NCBI RefSeq assembly: GCF_000340215.1 | Contig: NW_006921533.1 | Coordinates: 1,410,192 to 1,474,191 of the forward strand | From: Pseudocercospora fijiensis CIRAD86 | Lineage: Eukaryota > Ascomycota > Dothideomycetes > Mycosphaerellales > Mycosphaerellaceae | DNA: 64,000 nt | Direction of reading: 5' to 3' | Part shown: positions 1 to 8,084 of the stretch, one piece after another | How the letters are laid out: every line of letters begins with the position of its first letter | Numbering within the stretch: the first letter of the stretch is position 1 | Made by a program: the position numbers and the translations under genes | The notes under the pieces: generated by a model | Told to the model about the DNA's origin: nothing | What the model saw: only the letters and a program-made list of their open reading frames with translations | Databases searched by the model: none

Positions 1-2
1 AC

Positions 3-926
3 GCCGAAGCGCCCGAACGGACGGGAATTTACATGTACAAGTACGGAGAAGATGCTGATCTGATGCCTCAGAAACTTTCGATTTTCCCGATCCCGAAGAA
101 TTTGTCGGAATTTCATCCTTTGGGGATGGATTTGCATGAGCAGTCGAGGAGTTTGTTTGTCGTCAATCATGCGGGGAATGGGAGTCGCATTGATATGTTC
201 AAGTTGAATACCAAGGGCGCGTATTTGACTTTTATGGGGAGCATCATTGACGCGGAACACCTCCCGACGCCGAATTCCATTGCTGTGGTTGATGAGCGTG
301 AGTTTTTTGTTACGAATGATCATTTTTGGACGGCGAGGAGGAATCCTTGGTTGAGTAGGTTTGAGACTTATGCCGGATTGCCGGGGGGTACGGTGGCGTA
401 TATGAGGACTTCGGGGGAGATTGAGAGGGATGAGGGGGTTGCGAAGGGGGCGACGTTGGCGAAGGTGCCGTTTGCGAATGGGGTGGTGCTGGTGAATGAG
501 ACGGTGTTGGCGGTGAGTAGTTCGAGTAATGCGGAGGTGCGGTTGTTTGAGATTTTGAGGAGTTCTAAGAGGGCGGTGCCGAGGTTGGAGTTGAGGAGGA
601 CGGTGAAGTTGCCTTTTTTGCCGGATAATTTGAGTGTGGATTCGAAGGGGAGACTTCTTGTTGCTGGACATCCGCATGCGCCGACGTTGGGGGAGGCGCA
701 GTGGAAGAATGGGGCTTGTGAGGTTAGCAAGTCTTTGAGCGAGACGGATTATTGTAAGTTTCCGAGGTTGAGTTGGATTGCAGAATGGAGTGAGGAGGGT
801 GGTGTGAGGACTTTGTATAAGGGGAGGGAGTTTGGGACGAGTACGACTGCTGTGAGGGATTGGGAGAGAGGAGTGGGTTTCGCGGTGGGACTTTATGAGA
901 GGGGAATGTTGGCTTGGAAGACGTGA
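3..926 (+). CDS. Paraoxonase/arylesterase-like beta-propeller protein, 5'-truncated by window edge
   Basis: The reading frame is open from the window edge to TGA at 924-926, so the 5' end lies outside; the first ATG inside is at 33. The residues before it (ERTGIY) continue the family pattern, so 33 is not the true start. Numbering from Met33, the six-bladed propeller signatures of the serum paraoxonase family are visible: VVNH at 43-46, PNSIAVVD from 80, TNDH at 94-97, FANG at 147-150, PDNLSVD at 197-203 and HPHA at 213-216. The Asn/Asp residues in these motifs correspond to the family's calcium ligands, and the histidines to its catalytic histidines. The family consists of calcium-dependent lactonases/arylesterases; the substrate here cannot be inferred. 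The coding strand is very rich in G and T and poor in C over the last two thirds, unlike FET3 or pyrG in the same window. Confidence 0.85.
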   Translation, partial: AEAPERTGIYMYKYGEDADLMPQKLSIFPIPKNLSEFHPLGMDLHEQSRSLFVVNHAGNGSRIDMFKLNTKGAYLTFMGSIIDAEHLPTPNSIAVVDEREFFVTNDHFWTARRNPWLSRFETYAGLPGGTVAYMRTSGEIERDEGVAKGATLAKVPFANGVVLVNETVLAVSSSSNAEVRLFEILRSSKRAVPRLELRRTVKLPFLPDNLSVDSKGRLLVAGHPHAPTLGEAQWKNGACEVSKSLSETDYCKFPRLSWIAEWSEEGGVRTLYKGREFGTSTTAVRDWERGVGFAVGLYERGMLAWKT

Positions 927-994
927 GGTTGGAACAAGCAGGGCTATACAAAATGGTGGACAAGATGGGTCTAGCTGTGGTATCTATACATTAG

Positions 995-1491
995 TCACAT
1001 ACCGCCAAAAGGTTCTTTGATGTCCATATCGAAATGTATCGGGTTCGCCACCTCGTTGTCCGCGTAGTCCTCTCAGCTCTGGCTGATGTGAGGATTCGGA
1101 TCATCCGCCCTAAAAAATGCTTGCTATACTGCTCCAGATCCGGCCAGACTGAGAAATCGGGAGCTTTCCTCAAGTCTCTGAATTCAGCAAGACACTCAGG
1201 ACTTTGCCAGTACCCTGGCAACCAAAACTCCGAATCGATGAGGCCAAGGGATGCATGGCTGTCCTTAAAATACTTGGCATGGTTTGGTGCTACGGTCGCT
1301 TGCGATATAGCTTGAATGATGAGCTGATTTTGCTGGTTGTCCGCGTGGCTAGATATTGGCTAGGTATCAGCTGTGATTTTCTCAGATTCAATCAGATACA
1401 TTTGATCTATGTTGGCTGCCGCAAGATCTTCGCAGAGGCTCGAGAAAGTCACGGGTTGAACTTGGGTACTGGCGTCGAAGGACGTTGCCAT
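995..1491 (-). pseudogene. Unrecognised small gene, broken by a stop codon and a 2-bp frameshift
   Basis: A minus-strand ATG at 1491 opens 43 sensible codons (starting MATSFDASTQ), interrupted by an in-frame TAG at 1362-1360. The same frame then runs on for about 95 codons of protein-like sequence (including APNHAKYFKD and WLPGYWQSPE). Near 1067-1077 the composition becomes Arg/Thr-rich, while another frame carries an acidic tail (ADNEVANPIHF) ending in TGA at 997-995. Removing one GA from the GAGAG run would join the two frames, so this looks like dinucleotide slippage. The stop lies in a CAG-to-TAG context, as expected from a C-to-T change. An intron over the TAG was considered, but the only suitable GT-AG span is about 40 nt and shifts frame. 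I do not recognise the family. Confidence 0.55.
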
Positions 1492-2030
1492 AGGTCCACC
1501 ATGTTGCACAAAGGCGCAAGTGCACTAGTGTCATTGGCATAATTTCGTTCTCTTCAATCTTGTGGTCTGTCAGACGTGCAGGTCGCGCGACATCTCTACT
1601 GCCCTAGATTTCTCATCAGCATCAAGTACGTTGCACACGTAATAAGTCAAAGGGGACGAAAAATGGGGAGATCATTCATTCGGTTGCGGTCAAGGTCTGG
1701 TTTCCTCGGCCGTTGACGTATAATTTATCTCTATACCAGGATACAACGCCTCGCACACGCAGTGGCAGGTTCCAACAATGCCACCGTCCAAGAATCAAAT
1801 GCCGGATCTGATCAGCTGCTCAGCTTGCACGATCTGGTCGTGTAATAAAGCCTCCATGTCCATCTCGAGTCGGTTTGTTCGGATCATTGGCATCACACCT
1901 GTGCCTGGCGCCACTCGCACGGCTGTCCTGCGGCGACATGCTGTCTTTGCACCGTCTTCGTTAAATTCATGCGCGAGGCTTCCTTTGCTGAAACTAATGA
2001 TGCCGCGGAAATGAACCATCGCGGTCAAGT
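1492..2030. other. Intergenic, nothing recognised
   Basis: No frame in this stretch has protein-like composition or recognisable motifs. The short open frames at 1778-2014 and 1795-2034 lie on opposite strands of the same DNA and look like chance. It holds the 3' flank of the vWA gene and the upstream region of the broken gene. Confidence 0.5.
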
Positions 2031-3032
2031 TCATCTGTGAAGGTCCCTATTCTTCTTCCTGTCAAGGCGCCTGTTGACTGCTCCTAGCACGACTTTGAGA
2101 ATACCATCGCCGGTCAGGTGCGTTCCCTCTTCGCCCATGAATGGCACTGTGTCTACAATGTCTCGCAGTTCGTCGTCTCCTGAGATTTCAGCAAGCTCAT
2201 CGTCAAGCTGCTTCAGATGTCGCTTGGCTTCCTCATCACGACCGACTTGGAAGAATTGCACGCCGACTTGCCATGCCGGTGCATCCAGTTTGTCGAGTTT
2301 CTTTGCCGCTTGGATCAGAGGACTCTCGACATCGTCACTCGGTTCGCCGTCGGTGATGCAAATGATATTGATCGGCTTGACGATTTCAGGACTGGCTTCA
2401 TAGCGGCGAAGATATGGCTTCAGGATCTGGTTGAGGCGCTGACCGGTCGGTGTTCCGCCACCCGGTCGTACTGTCTGGAAGATCTCGCGGACGGTGCTCG
2501 CTGAAGTGACATTGCGGTGAAATGATGACTCGCGCGTGTTCAGGAAGAAGATATCGATGCCGTCTGCATCGTGTTGCGTGCAGACTGGGGTAATGGTCTC
2601 GAGTGCCTGCGCTGTCTCTCGCCATCTGCCGCCTGCCATGGAGCCCGAGTCGTCAATCAGGAAAATGGTATCGAAGCTAGTCAAGAACGCATAGGGGTCA
2701 TCTGCGACCTGGGCCTCGGGCGCGGAAAGCGATGTTGATGGAGGCTGGACCGCGGGAGCTGCATTAGGTGCCGCTGAGTAGGCTGGAGGCGCATCGGGGA
2801 TATTGCTGCCAAGTCGGGTTGGTGCTGGCGCAGGTCGTCGCATTGATGGTGTGCTGCGCGCTTGTGGATGAGGAATGCGGTCTTGCTTATGTGATGATAT
2901 CGAGCTTTTACTCTTGTCTTTGCGACGGAGCTTTTGCTTTAGTGAATCAAACATGGCAATTTGCCTTCTGAGGGACGAGTCGGTGCGACTCGGAAGTAGC
3001 GAAGGTTGGGTAGGGAGAGTTGCGACAGACAT
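2031..3032 (-). CDS. vWA-domain protein with intact MIDAS and a PPAY motif
   Basis: Single exon of 333 codons from ATG 3032 to the stop at 2031-2033. A basic N-terminus (KQKLRRKDKSK) and a Pro/Ala-rich low-complexity linker containing PPAY (residues 82-85) are followed by a von Willebrand factor A domain. Its metal-ion-dependent adhesion site is complete: DDSGS (Asp127, Ser129, Ser131), the Thr in GGGTPTG (about 194) and Asp228 in ITDGEP. vWA domains bind partner proteins through the metal. PPxY motifs bind WW domains such as those of Rsp5/Nedd4 ligases, so ubiquitin-linked regulation is possible but is inference. The frame stays open upstream to 3248, but that extension is Cys/Arg/His-rich and contains the GGCAT microsatellite, so it is treated as 5' UTR. 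An alternative start is Met at 2954 (MFDSLKQKLRR), also in good context. Confidence 0.85.
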   Translation of the reverse strand: MSVATLPTQPSLLPSRTDSSLRRQIAMFDSLKQKLRRKDKSKSSISSHKQDRIPHPQARSTPSMRRPAPAPTRLGSNIPDAPPAYSAAPNAAPAVQPPSTSLSAPEAQVADDPYAFLTSFDTIFLIDDSGSMAGGRWRETAQALETITPVCTQHDADGIDIFFLNTRESSFHRNVTSASTVREIFQTVRPGGGTPTGQRLNQILKPYLRRYEASPEIVKPINIICITDGEPSDDVESPLIQAAKKLDKLDAPAWQVGVQFFQVGRDEEAKRHLKQLDDELAEISGDDELRDIVDTVPFMGEEGTHLTGDGILKVVLGAVNRRLDRKKNRDLHR

Positions 3033-3157
3033 GATTGCTGAATGAAATGGTGATTGCTTTTTAAACGGCTTGCTGCGGCTATCCGTGAGGCAGGGACCAC
3101 TGAGGATTGAGGTAATTTGCCGTGAACCGTGAGTTGTGAAGACAAGAGCGCGAGAAA

Positions 3158-3182
3158 GGCATGGCATGGCATGGCATGGCCG
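3158..3182. repeat. GGCAT pentanucleotide microsatellite
   Basis: Four to five uninterrupted copies of the 5-bp unit ATGGC/GGCAT, just upstream of the chosen start of the vWA gene, in its presumed 5' leader. Because the unit length is not a multiple of three, slippage would shift frame; this supports a non-coding position. Confidence 0.8.
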
Positions 3183-3635
3183 TCTTATACACTTACGAGC
3201 TCCATCTTGCTGTTCATTTGACGTCTCTTGACGCTGCATCGCCCGCAACCTCTACAAGCCTGTCACTACTGTACCTTGCCGCTGGGCGATGCATAGAAGC
3301 CATGTTCCAACAACGCAGAGAGAGACATAAAGACCAGATGCTGTCGAGGTGAGGATCATGCATGTCACAACTCGGTTGGAGGAGGGCTGTGCAAGTGGAG
3401 CACGTGGACAAAATTCAATTGGTTGGCACCGCCCACCGCAGCCGGAGGGCAAAAAGCTTCGCCCTCTGTAAGCTGGCGGCTCTCAATGCAAAAGAGTGAA
3501 TAGCGTTGAAAGCCTGAAGACCAAGCCATTTCTCCTGAAGCCGGTTGAGACTGGCAATGCCTCCTATCAGGACTCTAGCAGCAAATCAGACGAAGTGAGA
3601 AAAGAACCCTTTGGCCAAAATGCGCTGTTGTCAAC
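3183..3635. other. Intergenic, nothing recognised
   Basis: Promoter-side region of the vWA gene. Only overlapping short open frames on both strands, without protein-like composition; no motif identified. Confidence 0.45.
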
Positions 3636-3735
3636 TGCGCCTTCGCTCAGAGGCCAATAATGCCGACCTGATCTGAGCATGTTGCTCCTTGTGCTCAGGC
3701 CTCTCATCCGATGTTATTTCCATGTTCAAACGCTA
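3636..3735 (-). pseudogene. Decayed partial duplicate of the 3' end of the neighbouring BTB gene
   Basis: Read on the minus strand, this segment aligns with the last ~25 codons of the BTB gene (3,895-3,990), about 260 bp away in the same orientation. Shared words include AGAGGCCTG, CAACATGCTCAG against CATCATGCTCAG, and GGCCTCTGAGCG. The copy lacks one base after AGAGGCCTG. Once that is allowed for, it would read RGL.HKEQHAQIRSALLASER beside the gene's RGLGHEEHHAQTKSLFMASER. This suggests a tandem duplication in which only the tail of one copy is still detectable. No similarity was found between 3,736 and 3,890. Confidence 0.6.
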
Positions 3736-3893
3736 TTGCCTATGACCGGCTCCCCCAGATTCTCGCAGGTGGAGAGAGTGGTTACACGATGGCGGAGGTG
3801 CCGGCCAAGTGGCGCTGCTTTGCGTCTGAATGCACTACTTGTGGGCGTGAGAGGCCACAAGGCTGTACCGGAGCAGACCTGACCGTCACTCCG

Positions 3894-5117
3894 TTAAGCC
3901 CACTCGCGCTCAGAGGCCATGAACAAGGACTTGGTCTGAGCATGATGTTCTTCGTGCCCCAGGCCTCTTGTCCGATAAGACTGCCTCTTCCAAAGCAAAG
4001 GGCGCTTTGCATCGGTCCAAGCATGCTCAATTCTCTTCTGCGACCAGCAATCCGCGCATACTCCGGTGTACTGCAGGGCGTCGGTGACAACATCGAGTAT
4101 TGGCAGCAATCTCGTCCGGAAGCCGCAATGAGAATGGAACTTGTCGATCTGGTATTCAGAGACCTGCCGCATGGATTCGATCAATGCAAAAATGTCGCCC
4201 GCATAAGGCGCAGGAGGTTCTGCAGTGTCGAATATAGTGCCTTGTACTCGCAATGTACCAATTCGCGCAAAGAACCTCACCATCTCTCCAAGTTGATAGC
4301 TGTCGCATGCTGCGGACGAGTCGTAGCCCATTCGACACTGACGTTCGCGCGAGCTGTACAACGCAAAGAAGCGAGCTAAGGTTGACTGTATCGTGTCAAG
4401 GATGTATTCGCGCCGAGTTGCAAGCTCTTCTTCGAGGCCCCTCGGCAAGTCCCACCACAACGCCGCATCCTCGTCTGCTTCTTTCCCGACCCAGCCTTTT
4501 GTGATAAGACGCATAGAATATTTCTCGACCCATGGCGGATAATCAAGTAGCAACGAAGCTAGAAGCCGTTGCCTCACCTTTTCCTCCGAAGGCGATTGGT
4601 CTGCTTTATGTGTAGTCTTACTGTCGATTGTCCGAAAGATCTTTTTCCGAGAAACATACTTGCGCACGGCATCGAGTGCATCAAATCGATCTGCCACGAT
4701 TGCCAGATTTGCAAGATTGGCTACGGGCGGTATTCCTGAAATGTCTCTGCTGTGCAGTATAATGAGGAGGTCCAGGCATAATGCTTCGATGGACTTTACA
4801 GCAGAGATACGACCAATGTCCTTGATGTACACGACTGGAAGCTCGGCTGTAGGCGCTTTTGCTATACTCCCGTACTTCTCATTTAGCTGGGCATGCTCTT
4901 GTGCTATCTTCTCGCTCTCGCCGAATCGACCAGTAAGGAGGCTGGCGAAATAGTGCGAATGCGTGCGAAGGTTCGATATTTTGACGCGATATTGGTGAGC
5001 GGATTTAGTCGCTGCGCTCTCGTGAGATATCTCCAGGATGAGGTCTCCAGTTGGATCAACTATCACGGTTTCCTTCGTGTCATCATCGCCGTGGTTGATG
5101 CTCATCGGGGAGTCCAT
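3894..5117 (-). CDS. BTB/POZ-domain protein
   Basis: Single exon of 407 residues from ATG 5117 (MDSPMSINHGDDD) to TAA 3896-3894. The in-frame Met at 5156 adds 13 residues of unlikely composition and was not chosen; Met at 5105 is also possible. The N-terminal half follows the pattern of fungal BTB domains: VDPTGDLILEI, then YRVKISNLRTHSHYFASLLTG, then LPVVYIKDIG and IEALCLDLLIILHSRD. BTB domains dimerise or act as adaptors, often for cullin-3 ligases; no partner can be named. The C-terminal region is helical-looking and includes CADCW near the end. Large lineage-specific families of this kind are common in Pezizomycotina, and the adjacent decayed duplicate of its 3' end fits that pattern. Confidence 0.75.
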   Translation of the reverse strand: MDSPMSINHGDDDTKETVIVDPTGDLILEISHESAATKSAHQYRVKISNLRTHSHYFASLLTGRFGESEKIAQEHAQLNEKYGSIAKAPTAELPVVYIKDIGRISAVKSIEALCLDLLIILHSRDISGIPPVANLANLAIVADRFDALDAVRKYVSRKKIFRTIDSKTTHKADQSPSEEKVRQRLLASLLLDYPPWVEKYSMRLITKGWVGKEADEDAALWWDLPRGLEEELATRREYILDTIQSTLARFFALYSSRERQCRMGYDSSAACDSYQLGEMVRFFARIGTLRVQGTIFDTAEPPAPYAGDIFALIESMRQVSEYQIDKFHSHCGFRTRLLPILDVVTDALQYTGVCADCWSQKRIEHAWTDAKRPLLWKRQSYRTRGLGHEEHHAQTKSLFMASEREWA

Positions 5118-5156
5118 AATGCGGCAACGGTTCGCGCCTGTTGCAATTAGATACAA

Positions 5157-5542
5157 GTGCCTTGCTTATGAAAACAGGCACACTCTGCAGTCTTCAAGGA
5201 TATGGCCAGAACATTTTGGCGGTGGTAGAAGGTAGGCGTGAATGGTAGTGATGTCTAAGAAGCAGAATTGCTGCACGCGAACAGGCAACGAAGAGCGTGA
5301 TATCATCCGGCACTTAGGTAAGCAGCGTGGCACGCAGGGGTGGGAAGCCCATCCTTGCACGCGTGCCATTCCTCATCATCCCTATGACCTGCTCTATGCT
5401 CTCAAATGTGCTCAGTGCTAGTTCATGCAACTTTCATTGAAGCTTAAGGCCATGGCTACATAGTCTCGCGATGATGCTTCTCAATCATACTTCGTTTCGG
5501 CCACGACTCTCACCGCCATTATTCTAGACAATATCCTCACCA
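5157..5542. other. Intergenic between BTB gene and FTR1
   Basis: Contains the upstream region of the BTB gene and the 3' flank of FTR1. No open frame with protein-like composition and no repeat recognised. Confidence 0.5.
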
Positions 5543-6824
5543 CTAATCCGAAATTTCTGCATTGTGTTGGCTTGTCACGACAGCGTGGTTCTTCTTCTCT
5601 TGTAAGTCTTCGCTAGTCTGGTCGCTGTCAATGGTCGCATGGTCCGTTGATCGCGCCTTGGGCTTCAGCAACGGCCAGTGGCCGCGCCTCTCGTAAAATC
5701 CAAGGGATGCAAAGGCAACGATGACCGCCAGCCAATACAGGTTATACGAAATAACAGAGCCATATGTCGCCGAGTTGGTCCAGCCGAAGAGGGAATTGAA
5801 GATGCCCCATCCGCCGCCACCATTCAGCTCGGGATTGCAGCAGTTGACATGCCATACACTCTTGCGGATGTCGTAGGAGCCAGGACCGGAACCAGTCTCA
5901 GCAGCATCACCACCAGTCAACTTGCTCCATGCATTCATCTCAAAGTTCCAGACAGCCTTGGAGAACAAGCCCGCTGCAACTAGATATAGGAAGCAGGTTG
6001 AGATGATCAAGAAGATCTGCAGCTTGGTTGTGTTGCCGACCCTGAGGTGAGTCAGTATCTATCACACTGCATAGAGACGCAAGAGACTTACTTGTAGATG
6101 ATGTATCCAATGACGCACCCAACAAGAAGACCACAAACCACGGCCAATGGAATAGACTTCGCGGGTAAACCAAGTCCAACCCCACCGATGAAGATGACGG
6201 CCTCCAATCCCTCTCGAAGGACGGTGATGAACGGCAGCAAGAACATGGCGTACTTCTCGCACCAAATCTTGAACCGAGATCCCATTCCGAGACCTTGACC
6301 ACTGTGGTGCTTCTCGAGAGCTTGCGCAATCTGTCACGGGAGAGGGTATGAGGTCAGCAAATCACTCAGACATGGTATGTGCACTGATTTGCGCCTACTT
6401 ACCTTCACGCGCCATTTATCTTGCAGCTTTGAGACTCGCAGCAGGCCGATTCCCATGATGGTGATGATGATGGATGCGATGAGACCGAAGACGCCTTCCC
6501 AGATGTCTTCAGTGTTGCCGTAGATATCCTTGCCGAGACCATAGAATGTTCCGATGAATGCGCCGCCGATTGCCAGACAGATGAAGACTCCCAGACCGAC
6601 GCCGAACCAGATTTGCTTCAGCAGCTTCTTGTACATCGCTCGATCCTGTTGCGGACCGCCAATGCTCTGCTTGAGGAAGGCAAGCAGGATTGAGATGATG
6701 ATTGTGCACTCGAGACATTCTCGAAAGCAGATGAAGAAGACTTTGCATCATTGTCAGCATGTTCGAACGACGAGAGGCGTGACGACGGAAAGAGCATACC
6801 TGGAACTGCGAAGACGTTGACCAT
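5543..6824 (-). CDS. FTR1: High-affinity iron permease Ftr1 (four exons)
   Basis: Exons on the minus strand are 6824-6800, 6740-6403, 6330-6092 and 6041-5543. They are joined across GT-AG introns of 59, 72 and 50 nt and sum to 1,101 nt (366 residues), a normal length for the family. The start MVNVFAVP is followed after the first intron by [11 protein letters not shown]. Both iron-binding R-E-x-x-E motifs are present: RECLE at residues 15-19 and REGLE at 160-164. Multiple hydrophobic segments match the seven-helix fold. Ftr1 sits in the plasma membrane and imports the ferric iron produced by its partner ferroxidase Fet3, which is encoded divergently next door. Regulation by iron is suggested by GATA motifs in the shared upstream region. 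The C-terminal tail is hydrophilic and probably cytosolic. Confidence 0.96.
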
Positions 6825-8084
6825 AGTGGCGGTGTTCTGCCGTCGCAGTCGTTGACTGTGGTATGGCAGTGTGGGCCCGGGCCTGAATATTCACTCGTGT
6901 TCAAGATCAAGATGATCTGATATGAGATCAAAGGCAGATTATCTGATGGGGCGTCTGAGGAAATAGCTGCACGGCTCTGTGTGGCAAGCGCCGTACAGTA
7001 CCTAGTCAGCGCGTCGAGACCATGAGTTGTTGATCTTGCCGATGGATGCCGCCGAAGTCGCACTAATGGTGTGACAAGCTGCAGCAACGCAGGACTTTCT
7101 GCTACAGTACTGCACCGCGGGATCGACAAGCAACAGTTCTGCTGAGTGCCGCAGAGGCGAGGTGCGAGGGTGCGAGGGTGGGATGAATACGCTCGCGGTA
7201 ACTCAAAATACGGACGAGGGTCAAAGCTCTCACGCCAGCCGCAGCCGCAGTCGTGCCGTGCCGCGACAATGCCGTCAGTTGGGCAATGCGCACCGTTGGC
7301 TCGTGTCTGCAATCTTGTGCGCGCTACAAGGGATTATTCCTGAACATGCCATGTTGTTTCGGCGTCCAGGAGTGCACCTGCAAGAAAGGCATGTGTTCCG
7401 CACGGTGGCTCGGATCTTATCATATCAGATGATCGATACTTAGCGCAAAGCTTGTTGGAAGTCTTGCCAGTCAGACAAGCTCTTCAAAGCCGGGTCGGCA
7501 CTTCGCCTCGACGAGGGCTAGTCTCTAGATCAGCACAGGAAGTCTTGGACTGGAAGATCGGTCACCCAACACTTTGCGGTAGAACTACCTTGGCCGAGGT
7601 GCTTTCCGTTGTTGCGCGTCCGAAACATACCTTACCTTGTTGCATCCTGGGTGTCCACGAGGGAGAAGTCAACACGTGGGGAGAGCCGTTGTCTGGCCTT
7701 GCAGGGTCGAATGATTGACCCCCCCACCACTGAGCTGCAGAGAACAACCAGCGATCGTCCTGGTACAAGCAAACTTGGCAGTAGGCCTCGCCTGTTTGCG
7801 CCCAGTTTGGAGCGGATCGTTCACTCCATCTGTGCTGTGTGCCGCACAAGAAAAGAGCTCCTGTTAAGGTACTGTACTTGGCGCGCCCGACCTCTGCCTG
7901 CCCTGCCTCCGACGCTCGGGAGCCTCACAAGGGAAGGAAGACCGTGGCGATTGATGCTCGCCATCTTGTCTTATCACATCTAATCAATCTTGCGACGACT
8001 TGATCTTTTCTCAACACAGGCGGCGGGCATTGAGCACGCGATTGCACCAAATCTTCCCACTGGCAATAGAAGGTGATTGCAATC
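6825..8084. promoter_or_regulatory. Shared divergent promoter region of FTR1 and FET3
   Basis: About 1.26 kb separates the two start codons. It contains TTATCTGAT at 6939-6947 (reverse complement ATCAGATAA), an exact match to ATCWGATAA, the consensus for fungal iron-responsive GATA repressors of the SreA/Sre1/Fep1/Urbs1 type. The related 9-mer ATCTGATAT is at 6915-6923 on the plus strand and again at 7422-7430 on the minus strand. Further HGATAR-type sites (TTATC on plus) lie at 7417-7421 and 7971-7975. Clustered GATA sites in the intergenic region of this gene pair are the expected arrangement for repression in iron-replete cells. Binding itself is inferred. Overlapping short open frames here (for example 6509-7312 minus) look like chance. 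Confidence 0.7.

Noticed and set aside
368..963. Two minus-strand open frames under the paraoxonase gene
   Set aside because: Ser/Thr/Pro-rich antisense shadows created by the strong G/T bias of the real coding strand.
1360..1400. Intron explaining the TAG in the small pseudogene
   Set aside because: The only GT-AG pair spans about 40 nt and moves the downstream part out of its protein-like frame.
3711..4379. 222-codon plus-strand open frame
   Set aside because: It is antisense to the BTB gene, which has clear domain content; its composition is a shadow of that gene.
6509..7312. 267-codon minus-strand open frame in the FTR1-FET3 promoter
   Set aside because: It overlaps exon 2 of FTR1 in another frame and is His/Arg/Ser-rich without domain signals.
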